From positions 39,542,370 through 39,606,369 of the forward strand of contig NC_065923.1 in the NCBI RefSeq assembly GCF_024586455.1: 64,000 bases of DNA. The letters run 5' to 3'. A model generated the notes under the pieces. It was not told where the DNA came from, ran no database searches, and saw only the letters and a list, made by a program, of their open reading frames with translations. The translations under genes and the position numbers were made by a program. Source of the DNA: Bactrocera neohumeralis. Taxonomy: Eukaryota > Arthropoda > Insecta > Diptera > Tephritidae. Positions 33,700 to 44,575 of this stretch are shown in pieces. Within the stretch, counting starts at the first letter, position 1. Every line of letters begins with the position of its first letter.

Positions 33700-35275
33700 C
33701 TCTTCGCTACGTGGCGCCAGTTGGATATTCCAAGCGAAGCCAGGTCCTTCTCCACTTGGTCCTTCCAACTAAGTGGAGGTCTTCCTCTTCCTCTGCCTCC
33801 CCTGGCGGGTACTGCGTCGAATACTTTCAGAGCTGGAGTGTTTTCGTCCATCCGGGCAACATGACCTAGCCAGCGTAGCCGCTGTCTTTTAATTCGCTAA
33901 ACTATGTCAATGTCGTCGTATATCTCGTACAGCTCATCGTTCCATCGAATGCGGTATTCGCCGTGGCCAACGCGCAAAGCACCATAAATCTTTCGCAGAA
34001 CTTACATAGACGAAAAATCTACGACTTCAAAGTTATGACTGTCAACAGTGACGTGAGAGCCAAGTCGCGAGTGCGACGACTGTTTATTTGATGACAGGAG
34101 ATATATGTATTTCGTCTTGCCCTCGTTCACTGCCAGACCCATTTTCTGTGCTTCCTTGTCCTTGTCCTGGAGAAAGCAGAACTAACGGCGCGGGTGTTGA
34201 GGCCGATGATATCAATATAATCGGCATACGCCAGCAGCTGTATACTCTTATAGAAGATGGTACCTTCTCTATTTACTTCTGGAGCTCGAACTATTTTCTC
34301 CAGAAGCAGGTTGAAAAAGTCTCACGATAGGGAATCGCCTTGTCTGAAACCTCGTTTGGTATCGAACTGCTCGGAGAGGTTCTACCAGCTCCTTTTCGTG
34401 CTGTCGAAAGCAGCTTTGAAATCGACGAAGAGGTGGTGTGTGTCGATTTTTATTTCACGGGTCTTTTCCAAGATTTGGCGCATGGTGAATATCTGGTCGG
34501 TTGTTCATTTAAAAGGTCTAAAGCCACACTGATAAGGTCCAATCAGTTTGTTGACGGTGGGCTTTAATCTTTCACACAATACGCTCGATAGAACCTTATA
34601 TGCGATGTTGAAGAGGCTAATCCCACGGTAGTTGGCGCAGATTGTGGGGTCTCCTTTTTTTTGGATTGGGCATAGCACACTTAAATTCCAATCGTTGGGC
34701 ATGCTTTCGTCCGACCATATTTTACAAAGAAGCTGATGCATGCTCCTTATCAGTTCTTCGCCGCCGTGTTTGAATAGCTCGGCCGGCAATCCGTCGGCCC
34801 CTGCCGCTTTGCTGTTCTTCAGGCGGCCAATTGCTATTCGAACTTCTTCATGGTCGGGTAATGGAACGTCTGCTCCATCGTCATCGATTGGGGGATCGGG
34901 TTCTCCTTCTCCTGGTGTTGTGCGTTCACTGCCATTCAGCAGGCTGGAGAAGTGTTCCCTCCATAATTTAAGTATACTCTGGGCATCGGTGACTGGATCA
35001 CCTTTGGGGGTTCTACAAGAGTATGCTCCGGTCTCAAAACCTTCTGTAAGCCGCCGCATTTTTTCGTAGAATTTTCGAGCATTACCCCTGTCGGCCAGCT
35101 TATCAAGCTCTTCGTACTCACGCGTTTCGGCCTCTTTCTTCTTCTGTCTACAAAGGCGTCTCGCTTCCCTTTTCAACTCTCGGTATCTTCGTCGTACCAG
35201 CTGTTCTTTTGCACTTTCCGAAAACCAATGGTTTCGGTTGCTGCTGTACGTAAAGAGTTTGAAATGCCCTCCCAC
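33700..35275 (-). pseudogene. LINE reverse transcriptase and C-terminal domain
   Basis: An intact stretch of 256 residues (35275-34505) contains a basic connector (ELKREARRLCRQKKKEAE), then RT blocks: SKAAGADGLPAELFKHGGEEL, PNDWNLSVLCPIQKKGDPTICANYRGISLFNIAYKVLSSVLCERL, and IGPYQCGFRP. It then breaks. In shifted frames the minus strand continues with THHLFVDFKAAFDS (first catalytic Asp, about 34435-34400), RGFRQGDSLS, and LLAYADYIDIIG (about 34235-34200), where the family box has YADD; the second Asp is Tyr here. A deletion follows, then VLRKIYGALRVGHGEYRIRWNDELYEIYDDIDIV and RLRWLGHVARMDENTPALKVFDAVPARGGRGRG (34000-33785). No RNase H domain was recognised. It is inactive by several lesions. 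Confidence 0.88.
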
Positions 35276-35352
35276 AGTTCCCTTATACCGAGTTGTTGAC
35301 GAGTGCTCTCAGAGAGCAGGGATGCAAGCCGAGTAGAAAATCGTTCGGCTGT

Positions 35353-36165
35353 CTATTTTGATTGCAGCTTTTCGAAGTCGAACATTCCTTGTGTTTGTTG
35401 GAGTGCGTTTTTTGCTGCACAGAGGCGGGTGCGAATCTTAGCTGCAACAAGATAGTGGTCCGAGTCGATGTTAGGACCTCGGAGCGTACGCACATCTAAA
35501 ACACTGGAGACGTGTCTTCCATCTATCACAACATGATCTATCTGTTTGGTAGTTTTTCGATCCGGAGACAGCCAGGTAGCTTGATGAATCTTCTTATGCT
35601 GGAATCTAGTACTACAGATAACCATATTTCGGGCCCCGGCAAAGTCGATCAGCCTCAACCCATTTGGGGATGTTTCGTCGTGGAGGCTGAATTTACCGAC
35701 CGTAGTGGCAAAGATACCTTCTTTCCCCACCCTGGCGTTAAAGTCGCCAAGCACGATTTTGACATTGTGGCGGGGGCAGCCTTCATAAGTGCGCTCCAAG
35801 TACTCATAGAAGGCATCTTTGGTCACATCGTTCTTCTCTTCCGTCGGGGCGTGGGCGCAAATCAGCGATATGTTGAAGAACCTCGCTTTGATGCGGATTG
35901 TGGCTAGACGTTCATTCACCGGAGTGAATGATAGTACTCGGCGACGGAGTCTCTCTCACACCACGAATCCTACACCAATCTTGCGCTCCTTTATATGGCC
36001 AATGTCAATGAATGTAGTAAATGTCACAAGGACCTACTCGTCTCTGTCCTTGTCCCGTCCATCGCATTTCTTGGACGGCGGTGATGTCAGCCTTTATGTT
36101 TACGAAGACATCAACCAGCAGGGCAGCGGCACTGTCCAAATTAAGGGACCGGACATTCCAGCTGC
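35353..36165 (-). pseudogene. LINE apurinic endonuclease domain
   Basis: This is the AP-endonuclease-like (EEP) domain that nicks the target for target-primed reverse transcription. In order on the minus strand: WNVRSLN-like start with LVDVFVNIKADITAVQEMRW (about 36165-36060), where the E of QEMRW is a catalytic metal ligand. Then come frameshifts near 36010-35930 and the intact frame from 35919: NISLICAHAPTEEKND, VKIVLGDFNARVGKEG (catalytic Asp and Asn), NGLRLIDFA, WLSPDRKTTKQIDHVVID, and NIDSDHYLVAAKIRTRL, whose SDHYLV contains the catalytic His. The second half of the domain is complete and undamaged; the first quarter is broken. Confidence 0.9.
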
Positions 36166-36500
36166 ACCCTCAATTCGTAGTCCTTATTTCGTTTGCCATG
36201 GTCGTCATCAAAAGGGGGGTCTCTTATCCGAGGCTGTTGTTGTTTTTTCATTGGAGTGTTTTTTTACGTGGCGGGTACCAAACCCAGCGCACAACCCTAT
36301 GCAGGGGATATTTCGCCTTCTCACTTTAGCTCGCCTTCAAACGGATGTTCTTAGGCTACCCAGAGGATACTTGGTCAAAGACCGGAAGTCATGAGCTGCT
36401 TGAGTCATATGTAAAAGAATCGTTTCTGGCCACTCCCAAGTGAATGGCGATCAGAGAACTTTCCTCACTTGCGTGAAGTTCTACATATGACTCCATCCTC

Positions 36501-36849
36501 CCTGTCTAAGTTTAGTACTTAGTTATTATATTTTTTTTTTATAATTTTCCTGAATATTTTCTGAGAAACTTTTAAATTTATTGTCTCGAAAATACATTAC
36601 ACATATTATGGTATTTTTTATCTCTATTTTAAGACTTAGTATTACTAAAAGTATTTATTTGGAAAGGAACTACAGCTGTTCTACGGGAGCTCCTCTTAAA
36701 AAAGACGTTTTGCGTGAACACTACATCTCTGAACTGGATCCTCTGAAATTAAAAATTCAAACAGATTTCGTTAAAGTAATGTTTAATCTTCGATTGGTCA
36801 CTAAAAATATATATTTAAGAAGCTCGCGTTAAAGTTTGAGGCTGATCAG
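36501..36849. other. No gene recognised
   Basis: A plus-strand frame at 36581-36832 (83 residues) has no motif. A poly-T tract lies at 36530-36540. Confidence 0.3.
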
Positions 36850-37778
36850 TTTAGCTGGTCTTGAGTAATGTTGGTCACCGGCTTTGAAAACACCATTGTG
36901 AGAAAAACGCGTTTAAAGTTAGAAAAAAACTTTCAAGCACTCTAAAACGCTTTTACCAATTTACGTGTTACTTCGAAAATATTCACCAGAACGATATGAA
37001 GTTTTCTGTGCGTAGAAAAATTTATATCTCGCTTCCAACTACTTGAAAAAATATCTTGTTCATAAGATTTTGTAGGAAATTGAATGCTCTACAAAAAAGG
37101 TCAATTTTGATTTTTTCGTAAACCCAAACGTTTAAAAGATATTAACAGTTAAAGTTTGATTATTTTTGGGAAAATTTTTTATTTCTTATGAATTTTATAA
37201 CTCAATGAAAAAAAATTATGATAAATGATGAAACTTAAAGGCTTTCTTAGAGGTGTCTAGGAACCTATTTTCCAGAGTACCAAACGAAAAAATTTTTTTT
37301 TTTTGATCCACCTTAATATGCATTGCTGTTTGATGATGAATATCTCGCAAACGCTTAACTTAATCGACCCATTTTTATTGAGCAGTAAATTTCCTACAAA
37401 ACTATGAGTTTCATCATTCATAATAATTTGTTTTTATTGAGTTATAAAATTCATAAGAAATAAAAAATTTTCCCAAAAATAATCAAACTTTAACTGTTAA
37501 TATCTTTTAAACGTTTGGGTTTACGAAAAACTCAAAATTGACCTTTTTTGTAGAGCATGAGCAAGATATTTTTTCAAGTAGTTGGAAGCGAGATATAAAT
37601 TTTTCTATCTGATAATAAGAAAAAATAGAAAACTGGATGTAGGAGGACTTTCCCGTTACAATTAAAAACTCATGTTTGGAGAGGCTTTCTTAGAGGTGTC
37701 TAGGAACCTATTTTTCCAAGTACCAAACGAAAAAAAATTTTTTTTTTTGAATCACTCTAATACCCCCTTAGGATATTG
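36850..37778. repeat. Foldback repeat with about 200-bp palindromic arms
   Basis: 37015-37229 is repeated in inverted orientation at 37405-37604. Shared landmarks are tatctcgcttccaactactt, ctacaaaaaaggtcaatttt and gttaaagtttgattattttt. A direct repeat pair, ggctttcttagaggtgtcta then gtaccaaacgaaaaaa and a poly-T run, occurs at 37236-37310 and 37683-37750. The right edge reads actctaataccccctta, resembling the inner ends of TTAA-type elements. Part of the left arm (aaaacgcgtttaaagttag, 36903-36921) is the inverse of text in the element at 30737-31411. Noncoding. Confidence 0.8.
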
Positions 37779-39199
37779 GCAATACTTTATATTACAGAAT
37801 TGTGCACAAACAATCAAAATTAGTTTTTTGACGAGATCAAACAGATTCCGTTGATATTTGTTATCTTATTTACACTGTAGGTCGTATACCCGCTTAGCCT
37901 CACTTAACCATATTAATTCCTATATGTGGTATATTGGCTTGTCAATTCACGTCTGGACGAGGTGATAACCAAAATCCAAAAACTGCGAGTTGCATGAAAT
38001 ATATAAATTTACTTAATTTAATTTTGGCAATACTTCAATCATCAGTAGTCAGGGAAACAATTTAATAGTGTCCTATACCGGTAACCCACTATCAACAACA
38101 TACACCTCTATTTCCTGGCTTATCCTTCCATAAACAGAACTCTCTCACCGATTAAATATTAGTTGTATGTTATATGGTGCCTCAGGATGTCATATCATAC
38201 TAAGAAGAATATGTACGAATAAAAATGCGACATCGAAAGCTAATTAAGTTTCCTCGTTGACAGAAAAGTGCTCCAAGTGTCTAAATGTCCTTGCTTAGAT
38301 GAGCGTATACATAAAATTTAATGTTGTTATTCATAATGTAATTATTATGTTGGTTGACTGTAGCTGTTCCTCATGTTCAACGCATACATCTGAAATGTTA
38401 AACTCAGTTTTCCTCAACTCTATTTGGAAATGTCATCAACTTGAGAGTGAATAATGAAAATAATAATAATATATACAAATGTTGTTCTTAGTAATGGTTG
38501 CTTATAATACCTTGTATTAGCGGAATCGTGTCCATCGAATTTGGTATACAAGTTAACCGTAGAGAGAGGCATGTATGATTTAGTTATGTTTGAAAAGTGC
38601 ACTATTTACAATATATAATAAATGTTTTACAAAAATTCCGTTTATGAATAGCTTATCATACACTAGGGTGTCCGTTATTTTCGAAATTAATTTTTTTTGC
38701 AAACACTCCATAAAGTTTTAAAATTTTCTTCTACAAGAAAGACCTGATTGAATTTTCATAAAAATATTCCTTTACAAGTTATACGCAATTAAATTATAAA
38801 ACAAATGACCTTAGCATTAATAGAAGTGCCTTAAAAATTCTATATTGCTCATACGTCACGGTGTATGGAATGAGAATGAATGCTTTGTACATTTGATGCA
38901 TAATTTTAACTACGTAGAACTTTTAAAGGAATACTTTTATAGAAAATGAAACAAACTAATTTCTTTGTAAGATGCTAGACTTTTTATTAGAAAATTTTGT
39001 TTTCAAAGTCGGCGGTTTATTTGCTTTGGAAAAAAAATTAATACAAATGATCAAAACATTACATGCTTTATACACGGAAAAGTAGAATTATTTTGATACG
39101 GTTTATTTTCCTAAGTTTTATAAAATGTTACTCTAATCTGGTGAAAAGTAAAAAATCACGAAAGCTTCTGCACGTAAAATTAAAGAAACAAGCCGATAG
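37779..39199. other. No gene recognised
   Basis: AT-rich. A phrase at 38664-38700 (ctagggtgtccgttattttc) looks like the edge of a repeat, but no partner was found. No coding frame of note. Confidence 0.35.
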
Positions 39200-39659
39200 A
39201 ATCAAGATGCATGGCTAACTATTTTAATTCATTCCGAGACACTGAAATCAATAAGAAGTTTGGGGTTGCTTGGACGAATGAGTCGAAAAAACCATTTCTG
39301 TATAAAAGAGATTTAAGAGCATGGCTGGGCTTTGCTAAGGAACATTTAAAAAGGCGTCGCAATTTTGGCAAAGAGTACTTTGGAGTAATTGAAGAAAGGT
39401 GAACTATATTACTTCGCTGGCTATCCATTTATCCATCGCCCCATCTGTCAGGGGCCTATTTCACTAAATTACAAGTTCACAATTACAAGTGTTTTTGCAT
39501 GTGAAATTGTGAACCGTGAATCATTGTGTTTCATAAAAATACAAATACAAGTTTGTAGCTACAATGAATTCTACAAGTCACAAGTCTACAAATGATACTT
39601 TTACAAGTGATCTTGTTTCACTAAACAAAATTTGCACTTGTACACTTGTAGAATTGTAG

Positions 39660-40325
39660 AAAAAAACCTTATGGTCGACGGAGACCCTAAGAAAAAATTT
39701 TACAAGTTACAAGTGAATGATAAATTGATTTATATATATATCATAGTTTACGGCTGTTTGGACGGCACTTTAAATAAATTAGATGCACCCAAAGAGCATG
39801 AAGAAGCTTATCTTGATAGGCAAGGTAATCACTCCATTTCGTGTATGGTGGTTTGCAGACCCGATCTCCAGTTCTATTACTCCTATGCAAATTGGCCTGA
39901 GAGTACTCACGACTCTCGCGTCTTGCGGAATAGTTGTTTGTTCCGCAGAATGGAAAAAACTGGCGTCCAATTCAGAATGGAATCATTCTAGGTGAAGCAT
40001 ATCCGCTGATAGATTGGCTGATTCCTCCACTATCTAATAATAAAATTCCTCAATGCCCATAAATCAACCAGAAGAGTTGTGGAAAATGTAATTGGTATTT
40101 TAAAGGAAAATTTCCCATTTTAAATTATTTGCGGGTGACCCCAGAAATGGCCAGCGATGTCTTTAATTTGCGGTCACACTTTGCAAATTTTTCACGCACT
40201 GAAAAGATGAAAACTACACAATTACTAACCTTAGTGACTCCGATAATGTAGAAGAAGACAGCCAAACCATAACAGACATTAGAGGTCAAGCTAGGCTACA
40301 AACTATTTTAAATTATTTTAATTAA
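39660..40325 (+). pseudogene. Harbinger transposase (DDE domain) relic
   Basis: The plus strand encodes YGCLDGTLNKLDAPKEHEEAYLDRQGNHSISCMVVCRPDLQFYYSYANWPESTHDSRVLRNSCLF in one frame (39747-39950). The Asp of CLDGT is the first catalytic residue and that of STHDSR the second. After a frameshift it reads NGIILG-EAYPLIDWLIPPL (about 39976-40032), where relatives have GDSAYPL; the Asp-Ser pair with the third acidic residue is missing. A further frame gives FNAHKSTRRVVENVIGILKGKFPILNYLRVTPEMASDVFNL-like text (40055-40170). The N-terminal helix-turn-helix part before CLDGT is largely gone. Inactive. Confidence 0.88.
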
Positions 40326-40389
40326 TTTACATATACGAAAAATATTAATAAAAAAATATAAAGAACAAAAAGTTGTAACTAAAAAAAAT

Positions 40390-41135
40390 AAGGGGGTGTA
40401 CGCCTCCTTACGGCGCATACATTTTTGCTCCCAAATTTTAATCTGTAGAGCTTTATTTTTCAAGTGAAGTTTTCGATCTGGCACTCCACCTTTTCATCCA
40501 TCTTCAATTTTTTAATTTCTGCTTCCCCGTGGGCAGAAGAACCATTTTCCATACATCGTTCTAAATTAAAAAAAAGATAGGACAAATTTTAAATATAATT
40601 TAATGGTACTCGCTTCTTTTTCGGGAGCTCTCAGGCATAGACACTTATTTTTCTTCCTTCTTGGTAGCAGTCACTTCCGAATTACCAACGGTGAGTTTGT
40701 ATAATGTGATGCCAATCAAATCTTCAATGGCATATCCTCACCATCATTATTTGGGGCCGAATACCATCGCAGGTTGGTGACTCCTTCCCAATCACTTCTA
40801 AGACCAGGGTATCCAACTCGGATAATTTACAGCCACTGCCTCCAGCCGCCCCTGTCTTTCTGGAAAATTGCTATATAAATTTTTAACACTTTTTTTAAGT
40901 AAACTCACCAGTGTCGCTCGTTTGATGTTTGCCCAAAAAACATCACGTACGTATTTGGCGTATTTGGCGTATTTTGCACTTGAAACCTGTCCAAGTGCAA
41001 CACACCTAATACGCATGTTCTCCACTCTTCCATTTTCATCACTTTGGTAAGTTTATCGCTAAACTTACCAAAGAGAATGTCTTTGGCAGCGAAGATCTCC
41101 CGCACTACACTAATTTTGTTATGTTCATTTGCCAT
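40390..41135 (-). pseudogene. Harbinger Myb/SANT-like DNA-binding gene, with introns
   Basis: Minus-strand exon 1 (from 41135) reads MANEHNKISVVREIFAAKDILFGKFSDKLTKVMKMEEW. After a one-base shift it continues to YVRDVFWANIKRATL (to 40909), a trihelix/Myb-SANT-like DNA-binding domain with the three spaced Trp/Phe positions. A 49-base intron with GTGAGT donor and TTTTCCAG acceptor lies at 40908-40860. Exon 2 resumes TGAAGGSGCKLSELDTLVLEVIGKESPTCDGIRPQIM (about 40851-40740). A later stretch, AHGEAEIKKLKMDEKVECQIENF followed by LKNKALQIKIWEQK (about 40545-40425), is typical of the C-terminal part, after a probable second intron with a poly-pyrimidine tttttttaatttag acceptor near 40567. A tandem acgtatttggc-type duplication yields KYAKYAKY. 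It is frame-broken, hence a pseudogene. Confidence 0.8.
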
Positions 41136-41935
41136 TTTTACAAATAAACAATTTTTAACTTTTTTATAAACACAACAAGTGGGCAAACAACATTAAACTT
41201 TAATAATAATAATAACTTTATAAAAATATTTTATTTTATTTAAAAATTCACAAGTATACAAGAACTTGTAATTGTAGAAATTGTAGTTTACAAGTGCAGA
41301 AAACTACAAGTGTTGTCAAAATTTTAATGAAACGCAATTTATCAACACTTGTGAAAATTAAACTTGTGATTGTAACTTGTAAACTTGTAGAATTGTAGTT
41401 TAGTGAAATACGCCCCAGGTATACAACTCTAAATACACCACAAAAACCGTTAACCAATACCATGGTGGTCAAGGCGTGATGATCTTTTCACGATACGACA
41501 TTGGTCCATTGATTAGGATAGATTGTAGAATGTATCAAATTTCATACTTCAATGTTCTCAAAAATACTACGGAATCATTTGTAATGAAATCGATGCTGTG
41601 AATTGCATTTTTTCGCATTACAATGATCTAAAACACACGGTTCAAGCTAAATATAAATGGCACAGCGCAGAAAGTAAGTAAGAAAGACTTCCTGAGTGGC
41701 CCTGTCCAAATTTCTACCCAATTTCTATTGAAATTTTGTTTAAGAACGTGCAACAGATGCAGATTGCTATAAAAAATTAAAAATGCTAAAGAACTTTCCG
41801 CTAGAATTAAAGAAGTGGAAGGAATGGTACACAATTCCATAAAGTAGGTGCGTAAAATTTGTGAACAGTTCACCTCTAGGATGCTTTTAGAAAAATATTG
41901 AACACACTACAAAGTACTAACATTATGAGTACGTA

Positions 41936-43830
41936 AAAGTTGTAAGACTCAAAACTTTTCTAATAAATTTTCGTAATTTCTGCAGAACCGTCCGACTGTG
42001 CTTTTGTTTATCGAGATCTAAGCACACAATTAGAAACTCAATATTTTTTTTTTTTAGAAATAACTATTGAAAAAAGCATTTTAGAGTTTTGTATATAACT
42101 TACCTGTTTCTGCGATGCTGTTGAAAAAATTAAATTTATTTTTATTTATATTTATATAAATATCAAACGTCGTTTTATTGGATTTTCAAAGGATGCTATT
42201 CCTCTTAGTATGACTTTATATGTTTGTATATTTTGTGAACAAATTCTTAAGATTTTAACATTTTTCTCAAACCTAAATGTTTTGAAGGTTGTGCAAATTT
42301 TGGTGAAAAGTACAGAGTAAATTAATAGCAACCCTCAGGCACTTAGGCGCACACATACATATGTATGTTCACATCTACTATATTGACTTCTGAGCACAGT
42401 TTAATATGAAAAAGGAATTAGAACAATTTTAGGAACTATTTGATAGTAGAAGCCATGAATTCATATGAGTGAATCCTCTTCGAAATGATATTTCATGTTA
42501 GTGGCTATGCGTGCGCCGACCATTTTGTCGTTAAGTCACACAAGTTTCATCGCTTTCGTACTTGCTTTTTGTTGTAGGTAAAGAATATCTTTTTGAGACT
42601 TGTGGCTTTCAAACGCATTTAATTTAATTAATGTTATAGCCCGCCGAAAATATCCTTCTATAAATAAATTTTTTCGTTGGCTATAAGACATACATATATC
42701 GTCCGTCTTGTTAGAAAAAAGGTCATCCACATCAGAATGGTCGCGACTTGTACAGACGTGGAGTTTTATGAAAAAAAATATATTCCTATAAGATCTAGCA
42801 ATCTTCTCATTTTCTTCATAATTTTCTTCTAATTAACATAAATTAGAATTAAAATTTCTAAAGCACCGACATACATACATATTTATATAGCACGCTGTAC
42901 AAGGTTGTAAAGCAAATTAATTATTATCTTGTCACTTTGAGGCCCATTATTCTTGTCATTATTAAGCTCGGTATTTTCTCGTAAAAACGCTGAAATAAAT
43001 GTAAGTAATTCAATTATTCGAAACAAAACAAACAATGACGTCTGTGTTCACTTTGCCTGAGCAAAGTTAACTTCTTAACTTCCGTTGCTCTTGTTGGCTT
43101 TAGTACGCAAATTTGTAAAATAATAATGCGAGAATAAGCTCAACGTTACAACCAGAAAAGCATTCCAAATAACTGAATTTTTAATTTTATTCGAACCATT
43201 GCGCAAACTAAGTTTTAGCAATTCGCTAAGAAGTCGGTCTTTAAAAGAAAAGGTTCAGAGAAATGCAGCAGAACATTTCTCAATTTTATTTTCATGAATA
43301 TCTTAAATATTCATGGACGCAACAGTGACCATTCTGCTTTTCTCGTCCTTTTGCTTTTCACTTATTAGAAAATGCTATTCGCTGGTAAACATTTCAAGAA
43401 AGTTATATCAATAATTTGTATTTCCAATCAAAAACGCTAATTTTCCTAATGTTAACTAATTCATCCCATAAGAATTTCTACTGAAAATTACTTTTATAAA
43501 AAGCATTATTTTATGATCATTTTACTATCAAATTTGTGTAGTAAGAAATCACATCTTACTAAGCTATGCTTGAATGTAAAGTGAAGAGTACCGGAAATTG
43601 CAAAAACCGGAGGCAGTTAATTGCGCAGCTCGTTTGACAATTCATTTTCGGGCCTTTCACGCAAACATTCGAAGTTATATACATGTTGGGAATTCCAAAA
43701 ATAATTTGCGAAAATTCGGTGCAAGTATTTGCTCAATAATCTGGATGTTTAATTTTGAAGTAATTGTTAAAACGCACAACGACATATCCTCAATGTAATG
43801 TTTTTAAATATAAGGAAAACAAGGAAATGC
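41936..43830. other. No gene recognised
   Basis: AT-rich sequence with scattered short frames (42536-42730, 43598-43798) lacking motifs. No repeat partner was found inside the window. Confidence 0.35.
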
Positions 43831-44110
43831 TACTATGAATAAAATAAAGTAAGATTTTGTTCAGAAATTCGAAATTTTATCTTCAAAAGACATAGATCGT
43901 CCCCTCAAAGTACTCCCTTGACTCAAATACACTTACGTCAACGTTCTTTCCAATCCTCAAAACAGTTGTTAAAGTCAATTTTCTGAGCAATTGTAAACGC
44001 GCGTTGCGATTCACGTTCAATGCTTAAAATGACTTAAAACGGTTTCTTCGTAGCGTTCGTTTGACAGAAGTCACACGGAGCTAATTCGGGGAAACGCCAT
44101 GACTGCTCAA
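43831..44110 (-). pseudogene. Mariner relic, 3' end
   Basis: On the plus strand it starts at a mariner terminus (tactatgaataaaataaagtaagattttg) and continues with the inverse of the C-terminal coding end (aaagtactcccttgac for the S/G-G-D-Y-F-E ending; ccaatcctcaaaacagttg for the FEDW block) up to the LAPCD region near 44085. It belongs to the family of 297-1045. Confidence 0.8.
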
Positions 44111-44111
44111 G

Positions 44112-44575
44112 CCACCACATACCGAATATGTGGACCACAGTGCGTATAGCTGACTTTTTTGCTGAAAATATCGGTCACTCTGTGAGATGTACTATTAAAA
44201 TTCGAGAAAATTGAGTTGAATCGGGTCAATACTTTGTTCAGCCCCCAAATATAAAGATTTTCGAGCTTAGAGTTGACTTAACACCACATATGTATATCGG
44301 CCAATGTGGAAGTTATTTTAATGAAATTGAAGAAGCGTATTGTTCTAATAAGGGAGTGCCTTTATGCGTAAAGTCAATGAAATAAACAAAAACTTGCCGT
44401 AGCCACGATATAACTGATATTCAGGATTTTGAAATACCCGGCTAAATTTACTTCATACATTATATACGTTTATATTTATATTTTATTAAAGGGTTTTGTT
44501 GCTTGCAAGCTGCAAGAGTATTAAATGTTCGGTTAGACCCGTGCTTACCGCTTTCTTACTTGTCTTAAGAAATAA
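44112..44575 (+). repeat. Dispersed repeat fragment with ATGTTCGG tail
   Basis: It begins aatatgtggaccacagtgcg (compare 2028-2050) and ends ttgcaagctgcaagagtatt then aaatgttcggttagaccc and cttacttgtctt. Same family and order as 2020-2355. Confidence 0.6.

Larger units (their letters stand above)
33622..36500 (-). mobile_element. Non-LTR retrotransposon (LINE), longest copy
   Basis: Read on the minus strand, it goes from a 5' UTR at about 36500 through an endonuclease and reverse transcriptase to a 3' UTR ending in an AAG-repeat tail at 33622. GC content is clearly above that of the surroundings. The element is about 2.9 kb, with frameshifts in the endonuclease N-terminus (about 36000), a break after GFRP (about 34505) and a deletion between the catalytic box and the C-terminal domain (about 34010). 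Truncated relatives lie at 3665-4255, 17408-17490, 23446-23665 and 59628-59986. An inverted pair (gagtcatatgta at 36402-36413, tacatatgactc at 36482-36493) sits in the 5' UTR. I do not assign the clade. Confidence 0.85.
39452..41415. mobile_element. PIF/Harbinger element with two convergent genes, 1964 bp
   Basis: The inverted ends are gggcctatttcactaaatta and, inward from the right, gggcgtatttcactaaacta. CAG flanks both sides (39449-39451 and 41416-41418). A transposase relic runs rightward (about 39660-40325) and a Myb/SANT-like gene runs leftward (41135 to about 40390), so the two genes meet tail to tail. The first and last 250 bases are crowded with ACAAGT / ACTTGT motifs, likely subterminal binding sites. 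The two-gene content is the standard Harbinger layout. Both genes are damaged. Confidence 0.9.
39200..41935 (+). mobile_element. Tc1-like relic split by a Harbinger element
   Basis: The left part (39200-39451) encodes KKFGVAWTNESKKPFLYKRDLRAWLGFAKEHLKRRRNFGKEYF, matching the Tc1 region just before the first catalytic Asp. The right part (41416-41935) resumes as VYNSKYTTKTVNQYHGGQGVMIFSRYDIGPLIRIDCRM, the Tc1 KHGGGSVMVWGCF block, and then decayed text with KHTVQAKYKW, EWP and a CEQFTSRMLLEKY ending. Removing 39452-41415 and one CAG restores a continuous Tc1 alignment. Many stops; the termini were not identified. Confidence 0.8.

Noticed and set aside
34740..36394. Plus-strand frames of 100-190 codons across the LINE
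   Set aside because: They are antisense shadows of the endonuclease and reverse transcriptase, which show conserved motifs on the minus strand.
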